Notes: generated by a model not told the origin, from the letters alone. A DNA stretch of 64,000 nucleotides from CAVXSP01 sp963724645 (GCA_963724645.1 CAVRVJ010000006.1:1-64000); one strand, 5' to 3'. Counted from the stretch's first letter, positions 1 to 10,292 are shown. Program-made: numbers and translations.

Positions 1-2
1 AG

Positions 3-731
3 GTGATTGCGGCGATCCGTGGCATCAGCACGCGGCCGATCCGCTACGTCATCAACACGTCGATGTCGCCGCAGCATGTCGGCGGCAACGCGGCGCTCGC
101 GGTGCTGCCCGGCGGATCGACGACGGGCGCGACGCGTGGGGCGGTCCCGAACGTCATCGCGCACGAGAACGTGTACACGCGCATGACACGACTCGGCCCC
201 GACGGCAAATCGGCGTTTCCTGCCGATGCATGGGCGTCCGATGCCTACTTCGGCGCCGCGGCGACGCATGATCTTCAACGGCGAGGCCATCGACATCATC
301 CACATGCCGAACCGCCCAACTCGGACGGCGACAGCATCGTCTACTTTCGCGGGCTCGAACGTGCTCGTGACGGGCGACATCTTCACGACCACGAACCTGC
401 CGATGGTGCAACCGCACCGTCGGCGGTTCGGACGCGGGCCTGCTGGACGCGCTGAACGCGCTGCTCGATATCGGCGCTCCCTGACGACCTCATGGAAGGG
501 CGGGACCTACATGATCCCGGGACACGGTCGCATCTGCGACGAGGCGGACCTGCGTCGCATATGGCGAGATGGCTGTACGAGATTCGCGACCGGGTGAAGA
601 AGCTTGTGGGCGAGGGAAAGACGCTGGCTGGAGGTGAAGGCGGCGCTCTCGGTTACTCGGCTGGGAGGGAAGTGTACAGCCAGCCGGGGTGGACCACGGA
701 CATGTTTCTCGTGTCTACCATTCTGGAGTTT
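3..731 (+). pseudogene. Broken metallo-beta-lactamase-fold hydrolase (5' end outside window)
   Basis: Pieces in two frames add up to the C-terminal part of a secreted MBL-fold protein. The pieces are a beta-strand and loop ending HVGGN, a segment with SDGDSIVYF followed by VTGDIFTTT, a block with MIPGHGRICDEADL, and a tail reading EVKAA and then WTTDMF. At least three frame changes are needed (near 290, 440 and 630). The first metal-binding loop reads TSMSPQH where the family has an HxHxDH motif, and the His before the DGD motif also appears lost. Substitutions as well as indels are therefore present, and catalysis is doubtful. The start lies outside the window. I infer real decay, but poor sequence could contribute. 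Confidence 0.6.
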
Positions 732-809
732 GCTGTTGGGCCGTTCGTCCGCAGCCGGCTCGCCCGGGAGAGCGGCGGACAGTCTACGCCACGCCAACGA
801 CGGAGGATT

Positions 810-1639
810 CGGTCTGACCGTGCTGGCGCTCGCATGGGCCATGGAGCTCCGGCTCGTGCGCGCGCAGCTGAGCTCGAGCAAGGAAAGCCTCATCGAAGCG
901 GTACGTGCCGAATCCATCTGAGCGGGAACGTGGGTGTCTGGTGGTGACCGAAGACTGGGCGGTCCGCATGCTCACGCCGCCCAAAGGCGAATTCGACAAC
1001 CCTGCCGCTGACGAAGGCCGCTCAGGATGCCTGCTGCCCGGGCGGATATGGCGCAGGTCGAGGCCAGCGGCCGGTCCTGCGACGCATACGGGGCGCCAGT
1101 CATCATGCGCGAGCCGGGACGCATCCGGATGTCCTGGCAGGACGGAAACACGCTAAGGTCGAGACTGATGCCGGCGAGCAGACGCGGCTGTTTCATTTCG
1201 GGATGCGCCAGACGTGGCGAGCGGGATGCGCCCAGCCGACAGGGTTTCTCGGTCGCCGAGTGGCAGTACGCCAACGGTTCGATCCGTCCGCGCGGCCGAG
1301 GCGCCGCGGGCGGCGGCCTCGCGCTGTGGGTCACGGGGCCGCGGCGGAGGTGGCTCGGCCGCGATGCGGCAGCCACGGCGCCGGCGGGAGGAAGGCTGAA
1401 AGTCACGACGACAATCTGGCCGCGCGGCTTTCTCCGTAAGAACGGCGTGCCCTACAGCGCCAGAGACGATCGTGACCGAGTACTACAACCTGTTCACTGA
1501 GCCAGACGGACGCGTGGTTCGTGGTCACCACGGTCGTGCACGATCCGGAGAACCTCGTCGTCGATTCATCACGAGCACCAATTTCCGCAAGGAGCCCGAC
1601 AACTCGAAGTGGCGGCCGAGCCCCTGCTCGCTCCGGTGA
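810..1639 (+). pseudogene. Broken secreted acidobacterial protein of unknown function
   Basis: Frame-switched segments match, from memory, a family common in Acidobacteriota that has no known function. A hydrophobic leader ending in VRAQ is followed by TWVSVVTEDW and RMLTPPKGEFDN. Then come RSCDAYGAPVIMREPGRIR, ISWQDGNTL-like and VETDAGEQTRLFHFG segments, a Gly/Ala/Arg-rich linker, and a C-terminal block reading FLRKNGVPYS, TEYYNLF, WFVVTTVVHDPENL and TSTNFRKEPDNSKW. At least four frame changes are needed, and no single frame covers more than about 150 residues. The start is only approximate. It follows the MBL-fold remnant on the same strand. It is either a decayed gene or a poorly sequenced one. 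Confidence 0.55.
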
Positions 1640-1718
1640 TACGTTGCCCGTAAAATCGACGAGGTAAACGATCTCGTCCTGTTTTTTTCGTCATCCGGTT
1701 AACAGAGGAAGAGTGAGC

Positions 1719-2944
1719 ATGAAACCGACACATCACACTGATATTGGCCTGCCTGACGTTCGGGGCCCTGACGCCCCTCTACGCGCAGGACGTGACGATC
1801 ACCAACGCCCGCATCATCGGTACCAACGGCAAGTGATCGAGTCGCGGCTCGATCGTCGTGCGCGCGGCAGAATCGTGTCCGTGGCGGCAGGCGCGCCGAC
1901 GGCTCCGGCCGGCCAGGTCATCGACGCCAAGGGCATGACCGCCATGCCCGGCTTCATCGACGGCCACAAGCACGTGAGCAGCAACCCGAACGAGAAGGTC
2001 CAGATGCAGTCGCTGCTCGAGGCAGGCTACACGACCGTTCTCGCCGGCGGCGGAATGGCGGACAACAACCTCATGCTCCGCGATCACATCGAGTCGGGCA
2101 TGATCAACGGTCCGCGCATCATTCCTTCCGGAGCCGTGGGTCTCCGTCAGACGCCGGCGGAGGCGCGCGCCGCCGTGCAGGCGCTGGCAGCCAAGGGGGT
2201 CAAGCACACCGGTGAAATCGGCCTGACGCCGGAGCCCGCGCCGCCGCAGGCCGAGGTCGAAGTGCTCAAGGCCATCGTCGACGAGGCGAAGAAGGTGGGC
2301 GTGCAGGTGAACGTGCACGCCGTGAGCAGCCCGGCGATGGTCGCGGCGATTGACGCCGGCGTGACCCGCCTGGTGCACCTCCCGAACAAGGACTGGACGA
2401 GCTACGAGCAGGCGGAGAAGGTGGCGCAGAGCGGTTCGATTGTCGCCGGCCTGATCGCGTTCGGTGCGCCGAACATCGACCGCACCTGCGGCGGCGCCGT
2501 TCGTAGTGATGCCGAAGAACAACGCGCCCCTTTTCCGTGACGGCAAGCCGTGGCCCGAGGCGATTGCCGGCGCGAACCGGGACGCGAAGGGCCGGGCGAC
2601 CGGCACGGAGGGCGGCTACACCATCATCAACGCGCGCCGCATCTGGGACGCCGACCCAATGCACAACACGATGTCGTATCCACCGACCAGAACGCCGCCG
2701 ACCTCGTGGTCCTCGAGCACGAACTGAAGTCGTTCAGCATCGTCTTCTCGAGGCAGGACATCTTCAGGATCATGGGCCCCAATCGGCGAGGTTCGTCGGC
2801 ATGGAGAATCGGATCGGAACGCTCGAACCCGGCAAGCTGGCCGACATCATCCTGATCGACGGCAACCCGACGCTGAACATCTACGAGATGCTGAAGACCA
2901 AGGTGGTGTTCAAGGGCGGCGTGAAGGTGGTCGACAAGCGCTAG
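1719..2944 (+). pseudogene. Amidohydrolase family protein, frameshifted
   Basis: The ATG at 1719 follows a good ribosome binding site (gaggaagag). After a one-base shift the leader reads as a Sec signal ending in PLYAQ, then DVTITNARIIGTNGK, the usual start of an imidazolonepropionase-like amidohydrolase. The main frame holds PGFIDGHKH (HxH metal site), then NVHAVS and LVHLPN, which carry the later metal-binding His residues. The C-terminal beta-sandwich reads ENRIGTLEPGKLADIILIDG. Frame breaks fall near 1745, 1830, 2490, 2690 and 2790. It would be a periplasmic metal-dependent hydrolase of unknown substrate. As written it cannot make a full protein. Confidence 0.7.
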
Positions 2945-3117
2945 TTTCTTCCCCTGCTTCCGATAAGCGCTCGAAGGGCCGGACCGTTCCCGCGGTCCGC
3001 CCCTTGGACGTTCTAGTTCGATCTCGCCGCCTCGGCGCCGGCCTGAACTCTCCCCTCTCGTCAGTTTTCCATCCACCGAAAAAACGATCCGCCCCATCCT
3101 CCTAAACTATACGTCAG

Positions 3118-3687
3118 TCACTCTCCGCCTCCGTCGCTCACCTTGTTCTCGAGCGCGTAGCGGTGGAAGGCCGGGTTGTGCTGCACGTAGTTCGGATCGA
3201 CCAGCGCGATCCGCTCGGGCTGGTGATGCCCGCCCTGAAGAACTCCATCGCGACCTTCTTGTTCTCCGCGACCTGCGCCGGCGTGGCCGTGCACCCGGCA
3301 ACCGGAACCGCTGGAGCCGGCGGCCACACGACGGGAACCGTCGAAGCGGCTGCCGCAGGAGCCGGGTTCGGGTTCGGCGTCGCCTTCGGCAACGCCGTTT
3401 CCTTCGCCTTCGGCGTACAGGATGTGGAACGTGTTTCCCGCGGGCGCCTGCGGCAGCGTGAGCCCCTTGCGCTCGCCCGCGGGCCCCGCCCCTCCCTGGG
3501 CTCCGTCTGGTTGTGCTGCTGGTAGTCAGGGTGGATGAGGGCGATGCGTTCTTCCGGCGTGATGCCCGGCCGGTAGAACTCCATCGCGACCTTCATGTTG
3601 GCTTGAAGTTGAGCCGGTGTCGGCTGTGGCGCCTGTTGTGCGACGAGGGAGATGCCACCGAGGAGAGGGGAAGGCGACGGCTCAGAG
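3118..3687 (-). pseudogene. Chimeric SnoaL-like (NTF2-fold) remnant with a duplicated N-terminal motif
   Basis: Two copies of the same family start are seen. The first reads NMKVAMEFYRPGITPEERIAL followed by HPDYQQHN. The second, about 110 residues later, reads ENKKVAMEFFRAGITSPERI followed by a matching QHNPAF segment after a frame change. Between them lie a piece reading TFHILYAEG and a long Ala/Pro/Asn-rich linker. The rest of the SnoaL fold is missing from both copies. No credible start codon was found, because the gene upstream ends in a terminator where the leader should begin. The best reading is a recombined, non-functional remnant. Confidence 0.45.
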
Positions 3688-3724
3688 AAAAGCCCAACCC
3701 GACCTTGATGGCTGGGCTGGGCTT
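3688..3724 (-). terminator. Rho-independent terminator after the SMP-30-like gene
   Basis: On the minus strand, a GC-rich stem of about 14 bp (AGCCCAGCCCAGCC facing GGTCGGGTTGGGCT, with a few mismatches) and a 5-base loop is followed by TTTTCT. It begins 16 bases after the stop codon of the SMP-30-like gene, as expected for an intrinsic terminator. Confidence 0.65.
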
Positions 3725-3739
3725 CGCACAAACGCTCTG

Positions 3740-4886
3740 CTACTTCGGTCGGCTCTGGATGCCCTGCGCCATCGTGTCGATCGCGAAAATCTGCACGTCG
3801 CGAATCGAGACGCCAAACAGCGTCTTCTTGTTCGGACCGCCGAACGCCACGCTGATCATGCCTCGCGGCGCCGGAATAAATCCAAGAGCTCGCCTTTGGT
3901 GCTGATCACCCAGATGCCGCCGTTGCCGGTCGTGTAGATCGGCCGTCGTTGTCGATGCGGTGCCGTCGCCGCCGGCCCACGCGAATTGCCGTTCGCTCGA
4001 TAGCGTGCCGTCCGGCGCGACATCGAATGCGACGAGACCGCCCGTCGGCATCGGCGCGCCAGCCGGGACCTTGAGGTCGGCCGGCGGCATCTCGCCCATC
4101 AGTCGGCCAGTCACATAGAACGCCTTTTCATCCTTGCTCAGGATGAGCCCGTTCCCGCCGGTCACGCCAAAGCGGCCGCTGACGACGCCCTGCGGATTCA
4201 CGTAGTAGATGCCGCCCATCGTCATGTAGATGCCGCCCTTGCTGTCGGCGACCATGTCGTTGAGCACGCCCTGGCCCAGGCACTCGAGCGGCTCGCCGTC
4301 TTTCTTGTCGGCGAAGAGCTTGCGCTTCGGCTGGATCTCCCAGATGCTGCGGTTGAGCGCCCGTTCGCCGACGTACAGCTTGCCGTCCTTGGTCATGGCG
4401 AGCGCGCCGCCCGTGTACGTGTCGGTGGCGAGGAGCTCCACCTTGCCGTTCAACCCGACCTTCAGGACCTGGCTCTTGCTGTTCTGCGCGACGATGACGC
4501 CGTCGGCGACGCCGATGGGGCTGTCAGCGTTGTTGCCGGTGTCGTTCCACAGCACGCGCCATTTCTGTCCCGCCGCGATGACGCCAGGAATGGCCGTCGT
4601 CGTCAACGTTGTAGTCGGGCGGTGGCGGCGGTGCCGCGGCGCCCGCGACCACCGCCGGGAGCGGCACCTGGAGCACCTGGGGCGCCCGGTGGCAGCCGCC
4701 GCCGCGAGCCGGAGGCGCCGGAGCCGGGTTCTTGCAGTTGGCCATGATGAACGCGGCGCGGTTCATGTCCGCACCGGCCTGCACGCCAGGCGTGCGGGCC
4801 ATATCCTTCGGCTGTTGTTGAGCGAAAAGCGTGATCGCGCCAACAGCACTGAGCGCGATGGTCGTCAGGATTGCTCTCGTCCTCAT
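3740..4886 (-). CDS. SMP-30/gluconolactonase-like beta-propeller protein (frameshifted)
   Basis: The start at 4886 is chosen because GGGAGG lies just upstream and the first 23 residues form a clear Sec signal (MRTRAILTTIALSAVG to LFAQQ). The leader continues through a short Cys/Pro-rich segment (CKNPAPAP). After a frame change near 4605 it enters a six-bladed propeller with SPIGVADG, GGALAMTKDGKLYV, NDMVADSKGGIYMT and GNGLILSKDEKAFYV, which are typical SMP-30 blade motifs. A second frame change near 3945 precedes the last blade. It is probably a periplasmic lactonase-like or sugar-acid-binding protein. The substrate cannot be read from the sequence. It sits alone, closed by its own terminator. 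Confidence 0.7.
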
Positions 4887-4965
4887 TGATCCTCCCTCGA
4901 AGGTCTTCTGGCGCATATCCTACGCCTGAACGCGGCACCGCGGAACAAATTCTCCGGCGCTGCCG

Positions 4966-6846
4966 CTAGTTCGGTTCGAGCCTCCGCTTCAAGATCTTGA
5001 TCCCGAAGGCGCTCCCCGCGAACGGTTCGGCGCCAATCAGGGCCACAGGTCCGTAGTGGCGATTGATCCACGTCATGATTCGCTGGCCGTAGTACGGGTC
5101 GTCACCGAACGTCCAATACCCGAATTCCGATGTGTCCTTGTGGACGAGCAGGACGTAGTCGGGCGGACGGTGCTCCAGGCTCGCGAGCACAATCTCTTCA
5201 CCGAACACGAGCTCCTCGGTCATCATGAAGTTCACAACCGGCAGCGTCGTGGGCCGGCGCGCCAGGTAGTTCAGCGTGATGCCTTCCGGAAACCCCGCGA
5301 ACGTCGCGTTCGCCGGCATGTTCGTGTCAATCCACTCCAGGGCTTCGTTCACACGCGATCCGATCGTGGCAACGCGCGAGCTCCCAAACGTCAGCATCGT
5401 GTCGCCGCCACGTCCGACAGCCAGTGTCTTGACGCGATAGAAGCGTTCCTCGGACACCAGAAGTTGATAGACGCCGAGCGCCGCCAGCACCGCGAGCGCG
5501 AGGGAGCGAAAGACCGCACCGCTGCCGAACGATGCCCGCAGAGCTCGCGGTATCCACCACACCAGGCAGACAGCTAGAAGCACGGTAGACGGCATCGCGA
5601 GGTAGAAGCCGTAGTTGGAAATGTGCGTGTTGAGGATGATCTTCAACAGCAGCGCCAGAGACAGCATGGACCACAGCCACATCGGCGCGATGGCGGATCG
5701 CTCGGCTGGGTCCTGTCGTGCACGCAGGAGCAGCCATCCGAAGGCCGTCGCCGCCGCTCCGCTCGTCAGGGGCAGCGCGCGCGCGAAGGAGGTCCAGGGC
5801 AGCGCGTCCAGACTAATGATCAGCCCACCCAGGAGTGCGAAGCCAAGGACGACGCCTACCCGCTGCGGCCGCCGAAATAATCGAGACACAGCGACGTCGA
5901 CGAGCGCCGCGGCCAGCACGCCTGCGGCGATCCACGCGAACGTCGTGCACATCTTCGTGGCATTGCCGATGATGTCGTCGGTTCCCATGACGCCGCGGAA
6001 GAATGGGTTGCTCGCCACGCTGCGTGAAACGGTGGCGAATCCGTGTGCCGTGGCCGCGAGCGCCGCACCCGCAGGCAGGTAGGACAGGAAATATGCGAAG
6101 AACACGACGAGCGGCGCGGCCGCCACGACGCCGAACAGCGTGAGGTCGACGATCGTCCGCGGTCGGCGGTCGTCGTCCGTCAACCACGCCGCCGCGAGTC
6201 CCGCTCCAGTCACTGCCGTCGCGGCGACCGCCACGTCGATGCGCGTCTGAAGCGCCAGGCCGAAGCAGCATCCCGCCGCGATACACACCCCGCGATCCCG
6301 ACTCGAGATGTATCGGCTGAGCAGGAGCACCAGTCCGGTCGTGAGCAGGATGCCGTGCGTCGCTTCGTGCGTGTACGGCGCCACGTAGTTGAAGTTGCCG
6401 ACTCCGGTGTACTGCGAGAAACCGAAGACGACCAGGAACAGCAGGCACGCCGTCGTCGCCGTGAGCCTGTCGGATGCCAGCCGAAAGACGCGGTACATGA
6501 CCGCCGTGATACCGGCCAGCACCGCAAGATTGGCGACAATCAGGACAGTGAAGGACGTCCCGAAGACCCAGAACAGCAGCGCGTTGATATGCTGTGACAG
6601 GGGGCCGAAGAGCGGGAGGATGTCTTTGTAGAGGTGTTCGCCGCTGACAAGCCGCCACGGAATGTACAGCTGCTGGCCGAAATCGACGAGCACGTCCGGC
6701 CACTTACGCCAGCTCCAGACCGTCAAAGCGACGAAGGCGGTGGCGATAAGGACCGGGCTCGCCCACGGGCCGGGCCATTTGGACTCCAGAGACTCGAGGA
6801 GACGAGGTCGCGGGACCGCTTCCGCGCGGCCTGACCGTGGAGTCAT
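4966..6846 (-). CDS. Polytopic membrane protein, glycosyltransferase (GT39/ArnT-like) family
   Basis: An intact 626-residue protein with about 11-12 hydrophobic segments and a C-terminal periplasmic-type domain of about 150 residues (from about residue 470 to the end). The first loop after TM1 contains DFGQQLYIPWRLVSGEHLYKD, with the early acidic residue expected of polyprenyl-phosphate-sugar-dependent transferases. The loop with TGVGNFNYVAPYTHEATHG and the soluble C-terminus with WIDTNMPANATFAGFPEG are typical of acidobacterial members. It probably moves a sugar from a lipid carrier to a membrane or exported acceptor. The acceptor is unknown. The start at 6846 gives a plausible cytoplasmic N-tail. 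Confidence 0.6.
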   Translation of the reverse strand: MTPRSGRAEAVPRPRLLESLESKWPGPWASPVLIATAFVALTVWSWRKWPDVLVDFGQQLYIPWRLVSGEHLYKDILPLFGPLSQHINALLFWVFGTSFTVLIVANLAVLAGITAVMYRVFRLASDRLTATTACLLFLVVFGFSQYTGVGNFNYVAPYTHEATHGILLTTGLVLLLSRYISSRDRGVCIAAGCCFGLALQTRIDVAVAATAVTGAGLAAAWLTDDDRRPRTIVDLTLFGVVAAAPLVVFFAYFLSYLPAGAALAATAHGFATVSRSVASNPFFRGVMGTDDIIGNATKMCTTFAWIAAGVLAAALVDVAVSRLFRRPQRVGVVLGFALLGGLIISLDALPWTSFARALPLTSGAAATAFGWLLLRARQDPAERSAIAPMWLWSMLSLALLLKIILNTHISNYGFYLAMPSTVLLAVCLVWWIPRALRASFGSGAVFRSLALAVLAALGVYQLLVSEERFYRVKTLAVGRGGDTMLTFGSSRVATIGSRVNEALEWIDTNMPANATFAGFPEGITLNYLARRPTTLPVVNFMMTEELVFGEEIVLASLEHRPPDYVLLVHKDTSEFGYWTFGDDPYYGQRIMTWINRHYGPVALIGAEPFAGSAFGIKILKRRLEPN

Positions 6847-6889
6847 CGCGATAGTGTAAGTCGGCCGAGAACGTCGGTTCTAGTTAACG

Positions 6890-8602
6890 CTACAGCCGCA
6901 GCTCCAGCGGCTGGTCCGGAAAATCGTCCTCGAACACGAGCGGCGCGCGCTTCCAATGCGCTGCACGTTGTCGTCCGAGGGAATAGACCACAAGCAACAG
7001 CCCTCCGAGGATCGCCACAGCCGGGCCAGGCGCCGACATGGCCATCCGAGCCAGCAAGCTTCCGCCGACGGTGAAGGTCAGCCACGCGAGGCACGCCAGC
7101 GCGAACGTGTGGACGACGAACCGCTTGCCGGGCACGTATGAGGACGTGAATGGAATTCGACTCCACCCGAGGAGGACGAAGTGGACGCGCACGAGCCCGA
7201 CCAGCGCGACGACAGCCGTGCCGATTCCTGCGGCTGCTCCAAATGGTATCCACAAGACAGCGATCGCTGACGCGGCCGCCGGTCCGACGACGATCGTTGT
7301 CACCAGTCGATCGACGGCGCGCAGTTGGTCGGCGCGTGTGTCCTGGTCTTCCGTCAGCCTGAAGATCCAGTTTGCTCGGTGGTCAATTGGTAGTGACAGC
7401 GAAAGCCTTGCGCTCAGTCCGCATGTCATCATCACCGCAAAAGGCGCCCACAAGGCGGCGGCCGACAATGTCGATGAGACCGGCCCTGCCGTGCGAAGCC
7501 AGTCGATTACGTGTGCGCCAAGCAGAGCACTGATCCCGATGCCCAGGCCGCAGCCGGACAGGCCGACCAGGACGGTCTGATGCAGCCCGCTGCGGCCGAT
7601 CGTCATGGTCGTGAACCGATACACCGCGCGGAAGGCCGGCGTCGCGCCTGAAGCGATCGCCCCCGTCAGATTCGCTGGGCGCCACATCGATGACATGGCG
7701 GTGGAGCGAAGCATCAGGCGTTCGAAGTGCTGAAACAGCAGCGCGTAGGCCACCGTCACGACGAGCGCCGCCGATGCTGTTGCGGCGAGTGCGATGCCGG
7801 CAAGTCGCACGAGCCAGGGATCCGAGCTGCCCAGCAGTACGCGCTCGAGCGCGACGAACCAGGCCGGCGGCACGAATGCCAGCCATGCTGATTTGTCCGC
7901 CAGGGCGCCCCCGAACCCTGACAGGTGGACGGCGAGCGGCACGCACGAGAGCAAGGCCGCGAGCAGCACGCTCCTCAAAAGCGTGGTCAAGCTGTTCAGG
8001 CGATCGCGAGAGAGGGTCAGCACCAGGATTCCGACGAGGGCCATGATCGCGAGCACGGCGAGGGTGGACGCGCTGATGCTGGCGACAGCCCAGGCCATCA
8101 TGCGCGACGAAACCGGCTGCTCGCGCCACCGGTGAGCCGATGTCACCAGCACGATCGGTGCGAGCGCAAGGTGAACGGCCGCGATCAGCATGCCGTTGAA
8201 CAAGACGAGCGCCGCCAGCTTCGCGCCGAACACGACCGCCCGACGAATCGGGAGTGGCCCGAGAATTCGAAAATCTCGATCGTCTGGAAACAGCAGGTCG
8301 CTGACGAGCAGAGTGACGAGGGCGGCCGCCAGCATCGGTACGGCGATGATGAACAGATCGTCGCCGAGGAGCGTACGCCGATACGGTTCAGCCGATATTC
8401 CTCCCGCCAGCGCCTGGTATCTGCCGACGAATACCCGCGTCAGCACGAATCCAGCGCCAAGCAGCCCGCCAAGGCCGCCAAGCAGCATGCGCGTCAAGGA
8501 GTCGGCGCCAACCTGCGTGAGGATGCCGAAATCGAACATCGCGCGGAAGAAATGTGCGGTGAGCCGGTACTCGGGGCGATCGGACAACCGCCAGCGGCTC
8601 AT
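6890..8602 (-). CDS. ABC-2-type exporter, membrane subunit
   Basis: About 570 residues with at least 12 hydrophobic stretches, in one frame throughout. Its ATG (8602-8600) overlaps the stop of the ATPase gene in an ATGA junction, so the two are translationally coupled and should form one transporter. A long loop after about residue 90 (DLLFPDDRDFRILGPLPIRR) resembles the cytoplasmic coupling region seen in large acidobacterial ABC-2 permeases. The substrate is unknown. The neighbouring sdpI-like and sdpR-like genes suggest, without proving, a role in defence or toxin export. Confidence 0.65.
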   Translation of the reverse strand: MSRWRLSDRPEYRLTAHFFRAMFDFGILTQVGADSLTRMLLGGLGGLLGAGFVLTRVFVGRYQALAGGISAEPYRRTLLGDDLFIIAVPMLAAALVTLLVSDLLFPDDRDFRILGPLPIRRAVVFGAKLAALVLFNGMLIAAVHLALAPIVLVTSAHRWREQPVSSRMMAWAVASISASTLAVLAIMALVGILVLTLSRDRLNSLTTLLRSVLLAALLSCVPLAVHLSGFGGALADKSAWLAFVPPAWFVALERVLLGSSDPWLVRLAGIALAATASAALVVTVAYALLFQHFERLMLRSTAMSSMWRPANLTGAIASGATPAFRAVYRFTTMTIGRSGLHQTVLVGLSGCGLGIGISALLGAHVIDWLRTAGPVSSTLSAAALWAPFAVMMTCGLSARLSLSLPIDHRANWIFRLTEDQDTRADQLRAVDRLVTTIVVGPAAASAIAVLWIPFGAAAGIGTAVVALVGLVRVHFVLLGWSRIPFTSSYVPGKRFVVHTFALACLAWLTFTVGGSLLARMAMSAPGPAVAILGGLLLVVYSLGRQRAAHWKRAPLVFEDDFPDQPLELRL

Positions 8603-9363
8603 GAACGCTGCACGATATCGAGGATGTGACGGGCCGTCGGCGTGAAATCCTCCTGGCCGGTCGTTCTGATGAAGACGGTTTCGAGCGAGGGAGAGCCCGG
8701 CTCCCGCAACGTCGCGACGTCGTGCTCCGCGACGATGTGGCCGTGGGACAGGATGACGACGCGCGAGCAGAGCTGCTCGACCATGTCGAAGCGGTGCGTG
8801 CTGAACAGGACCATGCGGCCGTCGCCGACAAACAGGCGCGAGCAGCGTGCGGAAGAGAAGGCCTGCCGTCACGTCCAGTCCGGAAAACGGCTCGTCGAGC
8901 ACGAGCAGGTCCGGGTTGTGCAGCAGCGCTGCTGCCAGGAGCACGCGCTGGCGCATACCCTTCGAATACGCAGCCATCGTGCTGTAGCGGCTGTCCCACA
9001 ACAGGAGCAGCTGCAGGAGCTCCGGCACCTTGTCGCCAAGCGTGCGCTCGGTCAGGCCGCGAAGCCGTCCGACGAGCGTCAGTACTCGGCCGCCGTCAGG
9101 TGCGTGTACAGATGCGGTTCCTCAGGCACGTATCCGATACGGCGCCTGTAGGCAATCGGATCCTCCGCCATCGGCTTTCCGTCGAGCGAGAGGGAACCTG
9201 CGCTCGGCTCGAGAAGACCGACGACCGCGTTGACGGTGGTGCTCTTCCCCGAGCCGTTCGGGCCCAGGTATCCGAGAATTTCCCCCCTGCGCACATGGAA
9301 GTCGACCCGGTCGAGGGCCAGAAGTCCGCCGTACCGCTTCGTCAGGCCGTGTGCGTTGAGCAC
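8599..9363 (-). CDS. ABC transporter ATP-binding subunit (frameshifted)
   Basis: The GTG at 9363 is preceded by GGAG at good spacing and begins LNAHGLTKRYGGLLALD. Walker A is GPNGSGKST. After a one-base deletion near 9080 the frame continues with the signature YSKGMRQRV and Walker B LLVLDEPFSGLD. A further break near 8860 leads to VLFSTHRFDMVEQL (H-loop) and the C-terminus. All key ATPase motifs are present once the indels are corrected, so I read this as a working gene with sequence errors. It drives the permease encoded immediately downstream. Confidence 0.7.
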
Positions 9364-9382
9364 TGCGTTTCGTCTCCGGCAG

Positions 9383-10009
9383 TCAGCACTGGACGCCGAA
9401 GTCGGCATCCTGCCGGCGCCCCAGCAAGACGCCCGCGCCGACGGAAACAGCAGTTTCGATGCACACAGCGAGCACGATGAGGTTCGTCACGCCCGGTGCG
9501 CCTGACAGGGAAACGGCGCACACCACGATTCCCATGGCCACGCGGATGAATCCAGCGAGACGGTGCACGCGCCGCCATAAGCGGTCGCTGGTCAGTGTCT
9601 GCCGCATGCGAACGCCCCAGGCGAGATTCGGACGTACCCGGGGGAGGTCGTTGCCTGTCGCGACCAGAAAGACACCGACCAGGACTCCGAGCATCCGAAC
9701 CAGCCATGGCTGACCGCCGATGAACGCCATGAGCATGGTCACGTGAAAGGCTGACAGGAAGATCGCAGTCGCCGCGCCCGCGTTCGTGGGTCGGGGGGTC
9801 GCCCGAGGAGGATGTCGGCTGAGATTCGCCACGATCCACCAGACGGCCATCGCCGCGGCAGGAAGGAGGAACGCGACAAACGGAGCGCCGATGAACACCC
9901 CGTCGCGGCCCACCTGGGGCGGGATATCCGGAGGAAACATCGGGAACGCGACTATCGACGCGGTGAACGCGACGATGAGGCCAATGAGCGCGCGGCGTTC
10001 GATCGCCAT
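9383..10009 (-). CDS. SdpI-like membrane protein
   Basis: The ATG at 10009 (MAIERRALIG) opens a protein of 208 residues with about six hydrophobic segments. The motif NLAWGVRMRQTLTSDRLWRR followed by VHRLAG matches the conserved loop of SdpI (normally N-x-hydrophobic-G-x-R-x-x-W-T-L-S-x-x-x-W). In Bacillus, SdpI gives immunity to the SdpC toxin and sequesters the repressor SdpR. The gene lies directly after an SdpR-type regulator, which supports the assignment. No toxin gene is seen nearby. Confidence 0.7.
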   Translation of the reverse strand: MAIERRALIGLIVAFTASIVAFPMFPPDIPPQVGRDGVFIGAPFVAFLLPAAAMAVWWIVANLSRHPPRATPRPTNAGAATAIFLSAFHVTMLMAFIGGQPWLVRMLGVLVGVFLVATGNDLPRVRPNLAWGVRMRQTLTSDRLWRRVHRLAGFIRVAMGIVVCAVSLSGAPGVTNLIVLAVCIETAVSVGAGVLLGRRQDADFGVQC

Positions 10010-10281
10010 CGGTATCTCCGATCTGGGACGGCGTCCAGGAGCAGTTCGATGACCTCCTGGAGCACTGTGGTGTTCACGTCGTATTCGATGAATTTGCCTT
10101 TGCGTTCCGGAACGATCAGGCCAGCTGCGCGCAGCACCGCCAGATGCCGCGAGATGGTCGGCCAACTGCTGTCGAAGGCGTCGGCGATGTCGCCGGACGA
10201 GCGTCGTCGTTCCCGGAGCAGGCGCAGGATGCGCCGGCGGGTAGGATCGGCGAGCGCGCGGAACGCCCGATTCGATGCCAT
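9952..10281 (-). CDS. ArsR-family (SdpR-like) autorepressor
   Basis: Starting at MASNRAFRALADPTRRRILR, the first about 80 residues are a winged helix of the ArsR/SdpR type, with SSGDIADAFDSSWPTISRHL as the recognition helix. No metal-binding Cys pair is visible, which fits the SdpR branch. The last 19 codons overlap the start of the sdpI-like gene and are Ser/Arg-rich. A one-base error could be hiding an earlier stop. A 20-bp palindrome lies 12 bases upstream of the start. It probably represses its own operon, including the sdpI-like gene and possibly the ABC genes. Confidence 0.7.
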   Translation of the reverse strand: MASNRAFRALADPTRRRILRLLRERRRSSGDIADAFDSSWPTISRHLAVLRAAGLIVPERKGKFIEYDVNTTVLQEVIELLLDAVPDRRYRWRSNAARSLASSSRSPRR

Positions 10282-10292
10282 GACGTCGGCAT

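Noticed and set aside
8603..9028. N-terminal extension of the ABC permease into the ATPase region
   Set aside because: That stretch mixes a true ATPase segment (signature and Walker B) with frame-shifted residues. The permease starts at the ATGA overlap at 8602.
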